DNA of 44,365 nt from an uncultured Collinsella sp. (GTDB lineage Bacteria > Actinomycetota > Coriobacteriia > Coriobacteriales > Coriobacteriaceae), in the NCBI GenBank assembly GCA_900546455.1, contig URCS01000009.1:1-44365 (forward strand). The letters run 5' to 3'. The notes under the pieces were generated by a model. The model worked only from the letters and a program-made list of their open reading frames with translations. It was not told the origin of the DNA and made no database searches. Positions 15,491-24,368 of this stretch are shown here, piece after piece. Numbering within the stretch: the first letter of the stretch is position 1; every line of letters begins with the position of its first letter. The translations under genes and the position numbers were made by a program.

Positions 15491-18268
15491 ATGATTCTCA
15501 ACGGACCGGGAATTAGCTACGCCGAGCCCGACATCGGTTCGGAGTTCGTGCCGCCGCTGCCGGAGCATCCGCGCGAGGCAATCGTCAAGCTGTGCGAGCA
15601 CTGCACCAACCGTCTGCTGCATCGCGACGAGCTGCTGGGCTACGAGTACTGGTCGTTTGCCGAGGCCGCAACCGACGAGCAGGCCGAGGTGCTCTGCAAG
15701 ATGAAGATGCGCCGTCCCTATACGTTGCCCGAGATGGTCAAGCTCACCGGCATGCCCGAGGCCCAGATCGAGAAGATGCTCGACGACATGAGCTACACGG
15801 GTCTGCTCGAGTACAACTGGGAAAATCCCGAGCGCACCAAGCAGTGGGTGCTGCCCATGCTGGTACCGGGTTCCGCCGAGTTCCTCAACATGCGCGTGAG
15901 CCAGCTCGAGGAGCATCCGGTCTATGCCAAGTTCTTTGAGCAGGCCTCCAAGGGGCCGCTGTCCAAAGCCACGCCGATGGTGCCGCCCGGAGGTGCCGGT
16001 ATCGGCATGCACGTCATTCCGGTCGAAAAGGCCATTGACGCCGCGAGCACCTCGGTGCCTATTGAGCATATCGAGCACTGGCTCGACAAATACGATGGCA
16101 AGTATGCTGCCAGCACCTGCAGCTGCCGTGCGAGCCGTCGCGTGATGGGTGAGGGCTGTGCCGACGACCCGGCCGATTGGTGCATCGCCGTGGGCGATAT
16201 GGCCGACTACGTGGTCGAGACCGATCGTGGCCATTACGTGACGCGCGACGAGGTTTACGACATCTTGCGCCAGGCCGAGGACAACGGCTTTGTGCACCAG
16301 ATCACCAATATCGATGGCGAGAACAAGATCTTCGCCATCTGCAACTGCAACGTCAACGTGTGCTATGCCCTGCGCACCTCGCAGCTGTTCAACACGCCCA
16401 ACCTGTCGCGCTCGGCCTATGTCGCCAAGGTCGAGAAGGACAAGTGCGTGGCCTGCGGTCGCTGCGTTGAGGTATGTCCGGCCGGCGCCGCCAAGCTGGG
16501 CCAGAAGCTCTGCAGCAAAAAGACTGGCGGACAGGTGCCCGAGTATCCGCGCCAGGAGCTGCCCGATGCCACCAAGTGGGATTACACCAAGTGGTCGCCC
16601 AACTACCGCAACGACAACCGCATCGAGACGCATGAGTCCGGCACCGCTCCCTGCAAGACGGCCTGCCCCGCGCATGTCGCCGTTCAGGGCTATTTGAAGC
16701 TCGCGGCTCAGGGTCGCTATGACGAGGCCCTAGCACTCATTAAGCGCGAGAACCCGCTGCCCGCCATCTGCGGCCGTGTGTGCAACCGCCGCTGTGAGGA
16801 TGCCTGCACTCGCGGCCGTGTGGACGCCGCCGTGGCTATCGACGAGGTCAAGAAGTTCATCGCCCAGCGCGATCTGGATGCCGCGACCCGCTATGTTCCA
16901 CCCGTGGTGACGCCGACACGCGCCGGCGGCTTCGATCAGAAGATCGCCATTATCGGTGCCGGCCCGGCCGGCCTGTCCTGCGCTTTCTACCTGGCCGAGA
17001 AGGGCTACAAGCCCGTCGTATTCGAGAAGAACGAGCGCCCGGGCGGCATGCTCACCTACGGTATTCCCAGCTTTAAGCTGCAGAAGGATGTTATCGAGGC
17101 CGAGGTCGAGATCATTCGCCTGATGGGCGCCGAGTTCCGCTATGGCGTGGAGGTCGGTCGCGATGTGACACTCGACGAGCTGCGCGAGCAGGGCTTTAAG
17201 GCCTTCTACGTTGCCATTGGCTGCCAGGGCGGCCGCCTCGCCGGTATTCCGGGTGAGGATGCCGAGGACGTGGCCGTGGCCGTCGACTTTTTGCGCAAGG
17301 TCAACAGTGGCAAGATCGACGCGCTGCCCGGCCGCACCATCGTGGTGGGCGGCGGCAACGTGGCTATCGACGTCGCGCGCAACGCCTGCCGTCTGGGTTC
17401 CGAGCACGTTGAGGTGTTCTGCCTGGAGAGCGAGGCCCAGATGCCCGCCAGCGAGGAGGAGCGTCGCGAGGCCGTTGAGGACGGCGCCCACATCAGCTGC
17501 GGCTGGGGTCCCAAGGAGGTTCACCTGGACGAGACCGGCCGTGTGTGCGGCATCACCTTTAAGCGCTGCACGCGCGTCTACGATGACGAGGGCCGTTTTG
17601 CGCCCGAGTACGACGAGAACGACCTGCGTCGCGTCGATGCCGACCGCGTGGTCATGTCGATTGGCCAGTCCATCGTGTGGGGCGACCTGCTGGCTGGCTC
17701 CAAGGTGGAGCTTGGCCGTGGTCAGGGCGCCCTTGCCGATCCCCAGACCTACCAGACCGCCGAACCCGACATCTTTGTGGGCGGCGACGTCTATACCGGT
17801 CCGAGCTTTGCCATCGATGCCATCGCCGCCGGTCACGAGGCCGCCGTGTCCATCCATCGCTTTGTGCAGCCGGGCTCCACGCTCACCATCGGCCGCAACC
17901 AGCGCCGCTACACCGCGCTCGACCGCAACGACGTTGTGCTCGAGAGCTACGACAACGCGAGCCGCGAGGTTGCGCATGTGGACCGCGAACGCGAGAAGGC
18001 TGCGCCGTTTAGCGAGTATGTTGAGACCTTTACCGAGGAGCAGGTGCGCGCCGAGACCGCCCGCTGCCTGGGCTGCGGCGCCTCGATCGTCGACCCCAAC
18101 AAGTGCATTGGCTGCGGCCTGTGCACCACCAAGTGCGCGTTTGACGCCATCCATCTGGATCGCGATCGCCCCGAGTGCTCCACGATGGTCAAATACGAGC
18201 AAAAGCTTCCAAGCCTGGGCAAGTACGCGCTCAAGCGCGCCATCAAGATTAAATTCGGGAAGAAGTAA
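15491..18268 (+). CDS. Multidomain iron-sulfur / FAD oxidoreductase (GltD-like)
   Basis: 925 residues from ATG 15491 (AGAAGGG upstream). An N-terminal domain of about 310 residues contains a winged-helix-like part and a Cys cluster (CSCRASRR, then GEGC and CNCNVNVC). A ferredoxin motif follows at C319, C322, C325 and C329. From about 385 to the end it resembles the glutamate-synthase small subunit: a Cys-rich entry (CKTACP, CGRVCNRRCEDAC), FAD motif GAGPAG at 489-494 and an NAD(P) motif VVGGGNVAID near 620. A second ferredoxin motif (C872, C875, C878, C882) closes it. Such modules pass electrons between NAD(P)H, FAD and Fe-S centres. It is probably cytoplasmic and repressed by the divergent TetR. 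Substrate unknown. Confidence 0.85.
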   Translation: MILNGPGISYAEPDIGSEFVPPLPEHPREAIVKLCEHCTNRLLHRDELLGYEYWSFAEAATDEQAEVLCKMKMRRPYTLPEMVKLTGMPEAQIEKMLDDMSYTGLLEYNWENPERTKQWVLPMLVPGSAEFLNMRVSQLEEHPVYAKFFEQASKGPLSKATPMVPPGGAGIGMHVIPVEKAIDAASTSVPIEHIEHWLDKYDGKYAASTCSCRASRRVMGEGCADDPADWCIAVGDMADYVVETDRGHYVTRDEVYDILRQAEDNGFVHQITNIDGENKIFAICNCNVNVCYALRTSQLFNTPNLSRSAYVAKVEKDKCVACGRCVEVCPAGAAKLGQKLCSKKTGGQVPEYPRQELPDATKWDYTKWSPNYRNDNRIETHESGTAPCKTACPAHVAVQGYLKLAAQGRYDEALALIKRENPLPAICGRVCNRRCEDACTRGRVDAAVAIDEVKKFIAQRDLDAATRYVPPVVTPTRAGGFDQKIAIIGAGPAGLSCAFYLAEKGYKPVVFEKNERPGGMLTYGIPSFKLQKDVIEAEVEIIRLMGAEFRYGVEVGRDVTLDELREQGFKAFYVAIGCQGGRLAGIPGEDAEDVAVAVDFLRKVNSGKIDALPGRTIVVGGGNVAIDVARNACRLGSEHVEVFCLESEAQMPASEEERREAVEDGAHISCGWGPKEVHLDETGRVCGITFKRCTRVYDDEGRFAPEYDENDLRRVDADRVVMSIGQSIVWGDLLAGSKVELGRGQGALADPQTYQTAEPDIFVGGDVYTGPSFAIDAIAAGHEAAVSIHRFVQPGSTLTIGRNQRRYTALDRNDVVLESYDNASREVAHVDREREKAAPFSEYVETFTEEQVRAETARCLGCGASIVDPNKCIGCGLCTTKCAFDAIHLDRDRPECSTMVKYEQKLPSLGKYALKRAIKIKFGKK

Positions 18269-18424
18269 GAAACGCAACAAGCAGGAGAACGGCGCAGAGA
18301 GCGGTTGGACAGCGAGCGAGTCCCAGGCGTGGCGAGGTGCCTTGAAAGAGGAGGGCATAGGGCTTATGCCCATGCCCGACGATTGAAAGGCAGATCGCCC
18401 GTCTGGGGCTCGCGCAGCGTCAAG

Positions 18425-18439
18425 CCGACCGCCGGTCGG
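18425..18439 (+). other. Small hairpin in the hypA leader
   Basis: CCGACC (18425-18430), loop GCC, GGTCGG (18434-18439). It lies 23 bases before the hypA start in a 194-base spacer that otherwise shows no convincing gene. Confidence 0.3.
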
Positions 18440-18462
18440 TAGAACGGCGGAAGGAATTAAAA

Positions 18463-18882
18463 GTGCACGAGCTCGGAATCGTCTATCACATCATTCGCGA
18501 TGTCGAGAACGTGGCGCGCGCCAATGGCGTGCGTCGCGTTTCGAGCGTCACGCTGCTGCTGGGCGAGGTCTCGGGCGTCGTTCCCGACTTGCTGCTCGAC
18601 GCTTGGCGCTGGGCGGCAGATAAAAAGCCTATCACGCTGGGCGCGGAGCTTATTGTGGAGCCCGTCGAGGCCGTGACGCATTGCGCGGCATGCGGTCGCG
18701 ACTACGCGACGGTCGAGCACGGCAAGACCTGCCCCCATTGCGGTAGCGGCGAAACATACCTGCTGCAGGGCCAGGAGGTCATGATCAAGCAGATCGAGAC
18801 CCCCGACGAGGACCCGGCAGACACTGTTCCCGATGACCCTTCCGACGCCGTCGACGCCGCCAACCCACTCCACATCGCCTAA
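18463..18882 (+). CDS. hypA: HypA, nickel metallochaperone for hydrogenase maturation
   Basis: 139 residues. It starts GTG at 18463 (AAGGA seven bases upstream), so the mature protein begins MHE, with the conserved H2 nickel ligand. The zinc site is C74-x2-C77 and C90-x2-C93 (CAACGRDY and CPHC). HypA delivers Ni to NiFe-hydrogenase precursors. The usual length is about 115; a 25-residue acidic tail (PDEDPADTVPDDPSD) is extra. No other hyp or hydrogenase gene is in the window. It follows the oxidoreductase on the same strand after 194 bases, so co-transcription is possible but unproven. Confidence 0.92.
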   Translation: MHELGIVYHIIRDVENVARANGVRRVSSVTLLLGEVSGVVPDLLLDAWRWAADKKPITLGAELIVEPVEAVTHCAACGRDYATVEHGKTCPHCGSGETYLLQGQEVMIKQIETPDEDPADTVPDDPSDAVDAANPLHIA

Positions 18883-19219
18883 CATCCAATGACTACATGG
18901 GCTAGAGTTCTAAACATATTTGCTTCGGTTAGTCAAGTCATGTCTGTTTAAACAAAATGGTGGCACGCAGACGCATTGGGATCCACCTAAAAGCGGTCTT
19001 AACGAACAGTGCACCTTTATATGTCTTTGAAAACAATCAGCAAATCACGTTTTAGCAGGCAATAAGCTGTAAACCGGCAACGTAATCAATTTGTAACAAA
19101 CTTAGACGTTTAAACAAATAATCCAACCTTTTGCGAATTTAGCTATAATTCCACAATCCAAACAGGTATACTCCTTTCATGTCGTGTAGGAAATACGTAG
19201 ACAAAAAGGAGGTTATGTG
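18883..19219 (+). promoter_or_regulatory. AT-rich control region of the mannose PTS operon
   Basis: This 337-base stretch holds no gene. A TATAAT box lies at 19144-19149 with no good -35 partner, which suggests an activator. TGTTTAAACA (18945-18954, a perfect palindrome) and CGTTTAAACA (19107-19116) share the GTTTAAAC 8-mer, rare in such GC-rich DNA, and are 162 bp apart. They are candidate regulator sites. A strong AAGGAGG ribosome site is at 19206-19212. Confidence 0.5.
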
Positions 19220-20209
19220 ATGGTAAGTATTGTTCTTGCTAGCCACGGGGACTTGGCAGCTGGAATCAAGCAGACGGGCTCGATGGTCTTTGGCGATCAG
19301 CCGTCTGTTGCCGTGGTCTCGCTCGAGCCGAGCATGGGCCCCGACGACTTCCGTGCCAAGGTCGAGGAAGCAATCGCTTCCTTCGAAGACCAGGAGCAGG
19401 TGCTCTTCCTCGTTGATCTGTGGGGCGGCACGCCGTTCAACCAGATCAGCGGGCTCATCGAGGGCCACGATTCCTGGGCTATCGTCACCGGTGTCAACCT
19501 GCCTATGCTCATCGAGGCATATTCGCAGCGCTTTGACGCAAAGAACACTGCACATGCGATCGCAAAACATCTCGTGACTGAGGCTAAGGCTGGCGTGCGC
19601 GTCAAGCCCGAGTCTCTGGAGCCCGAGGAGAAGAAGCCGGCTGCGGCCGCCGCTGCTCCTGCAGGCGCCATCCCTCCGGGAACGGTCATCGGCGACGGGC
19701 ACATCAAGATTGCCCACGTCCGTATCGACACCCGTCTGCTTCATGGTCAGGTGGCCACCACGTGGACCAAGCAGATCAACCCCAACCGCATCATCGTGGT
19801 TTCCGACGGCGTTGCTCACGACGAGCTCCGCAAGACCATGATCGAGCAGGCTGCCCCTCCGGGAGTCCATGCCAACGTCGTGCCCATCAAGAAGATGGCC
19901 GAGGTCGTCAAGGACACGCGCTTTGGTGACACCAAGGCCATGCTGCTCTTTGAGAACCCGCAGGATCTGCTCAAGGCCATCGAGGCCGGCGTCGACATCA
20001 AGGAAGTCAACATCGGTTCCATGGCTCACTCCAAGGGCAAGGTCGTCGTCACCAACGCCGTCGCTATGGGCGATGACGACGTCAAGACTCTCGAGGCCCT
20101 CAAGGCCAAGGGCGTCAAGTTCGAGGTCCGCAAGGTTCCTTCGGATTCCTCCGAGGATCTCGACGCCATGTTGAAGAAAGCTAAGGCCGAACTGGCCGCT
20201 CAAGCATAG
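19220..20209 (+). CDS. manX: PTS mannose-family EIIAB component
   Basis: 329 residues from ATG 19220 (a GTG at 19217 also fits). The N-terminal EIIA domain (1-130) carries phospho-acceptor H9 in LASHG. A charged Ala/Pro linker (about 132-155) follows, then EIIB with H175 in RLLHGQV. It relays phosphate from HPr through EIIA and EIIB to sugars brought in by the membrane subunits EIIC and EIID encoded next. The fused EIIAB form is typical of glucose/mannose transporters. The gene starts a compact operon (EIIAB, EIIC, EIID, DUF956). Sugar specificity is inferred from this arrangement. Confidence 0.95.
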   Translation: MVSIVLASHGDLAAGIKQTGSMVFGDQPSVAVVSLEPSMGPDDFRAKVEEAIASFEDQEQVLFLVDLWGGTPFNQISGLIEGHDSWAIVTGVNLPMLIEAYSQRFDAKNTAHAIAKHLVTEAKAGVRVKPESLEPEEKKPAAAAAAPAGAIPPGTVIGDGHIKIAHVRIDTRLLHGQVATTWTKQINPNRIIVVSDGVAHDELRKTMIEQAAPPGVHANVVPIKKMAEVVKDTRFGDTKAMLLFENPQDLLKAIEAGVDIKEVNIGSMAHSKGKVVVTNAVAMGDDDVKTLEALKAKGVKFEVRKVPSDSSEDLDAMLKKAKAELAAQA

Positions 20210-20227
20210 TAAAGGAGGGTCCGATAC

Positions 20228-21046
20228 ATGTCTGCAATCACTATTCTGCTTGTTGCGATTGTCGCGTTGCTTGCCGGTATGGAAGGCATTCTGGATGAGT
20301 TCCAGTTCCATCAGCCGCTCGTGGCATGCACGCTTATCGGTCTCGTAACCGGTCACCTTCAGGAGGGCATCCTCCTGGGCGGTTCGCTCCAGATGATGGC
20401 CCTTGGCTGGGCTAACGTCGGCGCCGCTGTCGCGCCTGACGCCGCTCTGGCCTCGGTCGCTTCTTCGATCATCATGGTGCTCGCCCTCAACGGTGGCGCC
20501 ACCGATTCGGCCAAGGCCGTTACCGCCGCCATCGCCGTCGCCGTCCCGCTGTCGGTCGCTGGTCTGTTCCTGACCATGATCTGCCGTACCCTGGCTACCG
20601 CTATCGCTCACGCCATGGACGGTTGCGCCGAGAAGGGCGACTTCTCCGGCATCGAGCGCTGGCAGTACGCTGCCATCCTCATGCAGGGCCTTCGTATCGC
20701 CATCCCGGCAGTACTTCTGTGCATCATCCCGGCCGAGGCTGTTACCAACGCGCTTAACGCTATGCCCGACTGGCTGTCCGGCGGTATGGCTGTCGGCGGC
20801 GGCATGGTCGCTTCCGTCGGTTACGCCATGGTCATCAACATGATGGCCACCAAGGAGACCTGGCCGTTCTTCATCCTCGGCTTTGTCCTTGCTGCCATCC
20901 CTCAGCTCACGCTGATCGCCCTTGGCCTCATCGGCATCTCCCTTGCCCTCATCTACCTTGGCCTTAAGGATCTGGCCAAGCAGGGTGGCGGCATGGGCGG
21001 TGGCTCCGGTGACCCGCTCGGCGACATTCTGAACGATTACGAGTAG
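20228..21046 (+). CDS. manY: PTS mannose-family EIIC component
   Basis: 272 residues. It is very hydrophobic, with about seven to nine membrane segments. The characteristic opening DEFQFHQPLVACTLIGLVTG and GSLQMMALGWANVGAAVAPD loop mark the sorbose/mannose EIIC family. Together with EIID it forms the sugar channel. ATG 20228 has AAAGGAGG upstream and lies 18 bases after the EIIAB stop. Some low-complexity glycine (GGGMGGGSGD) sits at the C-terminus. Confidence 0.95.
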   Translation: MSAITILLVAIVALLAGMEGILDEFQFHQPLVACTLIGLVTGHLQEGILLGGSLQMMALGWANVGAAVAPDAALASVASSIIMVLALNGGATDSAKAVTAAIAVAVPLSVAGLFLTMICRTLATAIAHAMDGCAEKGDFSGIERWQYAAILMQGLRIAIPAVLLCIIPAEAVTNALNAMPDWLSGGMAVGGGMVASVGYAMVINMMATKETWPFFILGFVLAAIPQLTLIALGLIGISLALIYLGLKDLAKQGGGMGGGSGDPLGDILNDYE

Positions 21047-21062
21047 GAGGGGAGTGATACAT

Positions 21063-21983
21063 ATGGCAGAGAACAAGATTCAGCTCACCAAGGCTGACCG
21101 CAAGAAGGTTTGCTTCCGTCATCAGTTCCTTCAGGGCTCGTGGAACTACGAGCGTATGCAGAACGGCGGCTGGTGCTTCGCAATGATCCCTGCGATCAAG
21201 AAGCTCTACACCAGCAAGGATGACCAGATTGCCGCTCTTAAGCGCCACCTGGAGTTCTATAACACCCACCCCTATGTTTCCGCCCCCGTCATTGGCGTTA
21301 CCCTCGCTCTCGAGGAGGAGCGCGCCAACGGTGCTCCGATCGATGACGTCGCCATCCAGGGCGTCAAGGTCGGTATGATGGGCCCGCTCGCCGGTGTCGG
21401 CGACCCCGCCTTCTGGTTCACCCTTCGCCCGATTCTGGGTGCTCTGGGCGCTTCCTTGGCCCTGTCCGGCAGCATCGCCGGTCCGCTGCTGTTCTTCTTC
21501 GCGTGGAACATCATCCGTTACGCCTTCCTGTGGTACACGCAGGAGTTTGGCTACAAGGTCGGCTCCTCCATCGCCAAGGACCTCTCCGGCGGTCTGATGG
21601 GCAAGGTCACCGAGGGTGCTTCCATCCTGGGTATGTTCATCATCGGCGCCCTGGTCGAGCGCTGGGTGTCCATCTCCTTCACCCCGGTCGTCTCCAGGGT
21701 CACGCAGTCTGCTGGCGCCTTTATCGACTGGGCTAGCCTGCCCTCCGGTTCCGAGGGTATCAAGGAAGCGCTGACGATGTATAACTCCATCGGTGCTAAC
21801 GCCCTTGATCAGGTGAAGGTCACCACGCTTCAGGCCAACCTCGATCAGCTCATCCCCGGCCTTGCCGCCGTGTGCCTGACCCTGCTGGTCTGCAAGCTCC
21901 TCAAGAAGAAGGTCAGCCCGATCGTCATCATCCTGGCTCTCTTCGCCATCGGCATCATCGGTCGCGTCTGCGGCTTCATGTAA
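21063..21983 (+). CDS. manZ: PTS mannose-family EIID component
   Basis: 306 residues from ATG 21063 (GGAGGGGAG upstream; the upstream in-frame GTG overlaps that site). It opens MAENKIQLTKADRKKVCFRH, as EIID proteins do. It has a large cytoplasmic N-terminal part with QGSWNYERMQNGGW and PLAGVGDPAFW motifs, and C-terminal membrane helices. It is the second membrane subunit, lying 16 bases after EIIC. Confidence 0.95.
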   Translation: MAENKIQLTKADRKKVCFRHQFLQGSWNYERMQNGGWCFAMIPAIKKLYTSKDDQIAALKRHLEFYNTHPYVSAPVIGVTLALEEERANGAPIDDVAIQGVKVGMMGPLAGVGDPAFWFTLRPILGALGASLALSGSIAGPLLFFFAWNIIRYAFLWYTQEFGYKVGSSIAKDLSGGLMGKVTEGASILGMFIIGALVERWVSISFTPVVSRVTQSAGAFIDWASLPSGSEGIKEALTMYNSIGANALDQVKVTTLQANLDQLIPGLAAVCLTLLVCKLLKKKVSPIVIILALFAIGIIGRVCGFM

Positions 21984-22039
21984 GCACGTTTCGGCTTAAG
22001 ACCGAGAATTGCTAGGCAAGGGCTTTTGAGCCATTGAAA

Positions 22040-22083
22040 CGGACCGCACCCGGTGGGTACACTGGATGCGGTCCGATTGTTTT
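22040..22083 (+). terminator. Attenuator or partial terminator between EIID and DUF956 genes
   Basis: CGGACCGCA (22040-22048) and TGCGGTCCG (22067-22075) form a 9-bp stem, followed by ATTGTTTTATTT. The ribosome site of the next gene begins right after, so it probably reduces, not abolishes, downstream transcription. Confidence 0.6.
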
Positions 22084-22103
22084 ATTTGGAGGGCGAGGCG
22101 CGC

Positions 22104-22502
22104 ATGGCGCAATCTCAGAACAGCACGGTCGATCTGGCAACGCCGGCAACCTGCCTGATGGGGCTTACCAGCCACGGCAACGTGATGGTGGGCAATAAGG
22201 CGTTCGAGTATTACAACGAGCGCAATCCCGAGGATTATATTCAAATCCCGTGGGATGAGGTCGACTATATTGCCGCCGAGGTTTTACGCGGCACCAAGAA
22301 GATCACGCGTTTTGCCATCTTCACCAAGGACAACGGTCACTTTACGTTTTCGACGCGCGACGACAAAGAGACGCTTCGTGCTGTCCGCAAGTACGTCGAC
22401 GAGGATAAGCTCGTGCGTTCGCCCGACTTTATCGATGTGACGGCCAAGGGCGCCAAGAGCATCCCCTCCGTTATCAAAAACCTTTTCCACAGGGGTGACT
22501 AG
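22104..22502 (+). CDS. manO: DUF956 protein, mannose-PTS associated (ManO-like)
   Basis: 132 residues from ATG 22104 (GGAGGGCGAGG upstream); a longer frame from 22053 would overlap the terminator. It is a soluble small protein. The family is encoded at the end of mannose/glucose PTS operons and is thought to modulate them, though the mechanism is poorly known. Its position directly behind EIID supports the call. The long palindrome at 22521 ends the unit. Confidence 0.85.
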   Translation: MAQSQNSTVDLATPATCLMGLTSHGNVMVGNKAFEYYNERNPEDYIQIPWDEVDYIAAEVLRGTKKITRFAIFTKDNGHFTFSTRDDKETLRAVRKYVDEDKLVRSPDFIDVTAKGAKSIPSVIKNLFHRGD

Positions 22503-22520
22503 TTGCCTGCGATAGATGGC

Positions 22521-22570
22521 GGAAAATGCATCCCGGAATTTATTCTCATTCCGGGATGCATTTTCCTTTT
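22521..22570. terminator. Strong bidirectional terminator
   Basis: GGAAAATGCATCCCGGAAT (22521-22539) pairs perfectly with 22548-22566 over 19 bp, loop of 8, then TTTT. The 22571-22747 stretch beyond it is AT-rich and holds only the tRNA promoter region (a TACACT box at 22732-22737). Confidence 0.8.
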
Positions 22571-22747
22571 GAGCGCCAGTCGGGAAATTTCCTTTTCATG
22601 TGGTTAGAGGAAACTCCATCCCATTTTTTCGCTTTATTCTTTCCGATATTGAGGATTATCTACGGCGACAATTCGCTATAAAGCCTTCTTGATGAGTGGA
22701 CATGCGCTACATGGCAAAGGGGCAAATCTGCTACACTAGTACAACAT

Positions 22748-22823
22748 GCCTCCGTAGCTCAGGGGATAGAGCACCGCTCTCCTAAAGCGGGTGTCGACGG
22801 TTCGAATCCGCCCGGGGGCACCA
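22748..22823 (+). tRNA. tRNA-Arg (anticodon CCT)
   Basis: Cloverleaf: acceptor GCCTCCG with CGGGGGC (one T-G pair), D-stem GCTC/GAGC, anticodon stem CCGCT/AGCGG with loop CTCCTAA and anticodon CCT, T-loop TTCGAAT. CCA is encoded at 22821-22823. The T-stem (GACGG with CCGCC) has one A-C mismatch. It reads AGG codons, rare in high-GC genomes. It stands at the border of a region rich in pseudogenes, a common integration position. Confidence 0.95.
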
Positions 22824-22832
22824 GGGAATATG

Positions 22833-22858
22833 ACGGCGTCGCGGGAGCGGCGCCGTTT
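22833..22858 (+). terminator. Terminator after the tRNA
   Basis: ACGGCG (22833-22838) and CGCCGT (22851-22856) pair, followed by TTT. It is short but well placed. Confidence 0.45.
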
Positions 22859-22912
22859 CTGGTTTGCGGGGGCCGCCGTGCTGCTCGCCCGTGGGGGATG
22901 GGCATCTGTTTC

Positions 22913-24113
22913 CTAGAGTGTGCTGCGGTAAATCTTTCTCGCGTCGTCCAGCGTGAGCTTCTTGAAGCTGCCGAAGAGCTCTCCGCGGTTGATCTTGAGG
23001 TCCGGAATCATCTTTTCGATATCGTCCTCGGTGACTCCGAACTCCGATAGCGTGCGCGGCATTCCCAGCGAGACGTTGAAATCCTGCAGCTCGTCGATGG
23101 TCGCTTCGACCGCGTACTCGATTGCCTGCTCGGGGGTTACCTCCACATCGAGCTCGTCCGCGTCCGAATCGACGGGTTCGACGCCAAGGGCCTGGGCGCT
23201 GAACTCCAGGAAGCGCTCGGGGTGCTCTCGCCATGCGTAGCGCAACCAGGCGGGGAAGATGACGGCGAGGCCGGCGTCGTGCGTGATCTTGGTGTCCAGT
23301 GCGGACAGCTCGTGCTCAAGGCCGCGGCAGGTCCAATCGCCGTCGCGCAGGGCGTTATGGGCGAGCGTACCCACCCACATGATCTCGGCGCGGGCGTCGT
23401 AGTCATCGGGGTTCTCCATCACCTTGGGCGCCGCCTCCCTCGCGGCGCGCACTAGCCCGCAGGCGATGTTGTCGGTTACGCCCACGGCGGGCTCGCCGGA
23501 GAAGAGTCGCTCCATGATATGGGCGATCATGTCGGTCACTCCCGCGGCGGTCTGGCAGGCGGGCAGGCTGAAGGTCAGCTCCGGGTCGAGGAAGGCGATG
23601 GCCGGGCGGTTGAGGTCCGTGTTAATGCTGCATTTGAGGTGCTCCTCGTCGTTGCTGATAACGCAGGAGTTAGAGGCCTCGGAACCGGATGCGGGGATGG
23701 TCACCACGCAGGCGACGTCGATGCGGTCGGCGGGAACGGCGCGCTTGCGGAAGAAGTCCCATACGTCGCCGTCGTATACCGCCCCAGTGCGATGGCCTTC
23801 GCGCAGTCCATGACGGAGCCGCCGCCCACGGGCAGGATGATGTCGGCGTCGTTTGCCCGTGCGAGCTCGACGCCTTCTCGTGCCAAGCCTATTTCGGGGT
23901 TTGGACGCACCCCTCCAAGCCCGATGTGCTCCACGCCCGCGGCATCGAGCGATGCCCTCACGCGGACGAGCGTTCCGCAGCGAACTGCGGAACCCCTGCC
24001 GTAGACAATGAGCGCTCAGCGGTAGCCGGAGGCGGACAGAGTCCCCCAACCTTGTCGGTCGCTTTTCGCCCAAAGACAAAGCGGGTGGGGGAGTAGAAGG
24101 AGAAATCGTTCAT
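22913..24113 (-). pseudogene. Iron-containing alcohol dehydrogenase, frameshifted and interrupted
   Basis: The family (YqhD/butanol-dehydrogenase type, NAD(P)H-dependent reduction of aldehydes, about 390 residues) is recognisable from end to end, but in three frames. From the minus-strand ATG at 24113 it reads MNDFSFYSPTRFVFGRKATDKVG. A frameshift follows between 24019 and 24047, where there is a C5 run on the plus strand. The next segment has an in-frame TGA (24016-24018) just before ALIVYGRGSAVRCG. The segment with VGGGSVMDCAKAIALG then breaks at a C4 run (23782-23785), where one added base would restore ALGAVYDGDVWDFF. The rest is open to the stop at 22913 and includes the iron-binding part. 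Three lesions make it almost surely inactive. Confidence 0.88.
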
Positions 24114-24368
24114 GGAGCTCCAATCTGGCGTTTCGCCCTACATGCGCGGAGGAGTTTTTCGGGCGCATCGCCTGCGTTCGCGTCGCAATCTCGGCGGCGC
24201 GGTGCGGTCCGTGGATTCCATCGTATCGCCCGCGGCACCCCTTACCGACGATTGAGGCGAGTCTGCATTTCGCGGCGCGACGTCCACCTGGCGGACGATA
24301 TCCGTTCGCGACACGTGGCCGTCCCGGTCGCAATAGCGTATGCGCACCGGGTTGCCGAGATGGGCCTG

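Noticed and set aside
16730..18373. Minus-strand open frame opposite the oxidoreductase
   Set aside because: Antisense shadow; the plus strand carries FAD and ferredoxin motifs.
18958..18980. Sigma54-like promoter (TGGCACG word) upstream of the mannose PTS
   Set aside because: The GG-to-GC spacing is one base short of the required ten and TTGC is not present at the right place; actinobacteria generally lack sigma54.
19139..21076. Minus-strand open frame opposite the mannose PTS genes
   Set aside because: Antisense shadow of EIIAB and EIIC, which have clear motifs and ribosome sites.
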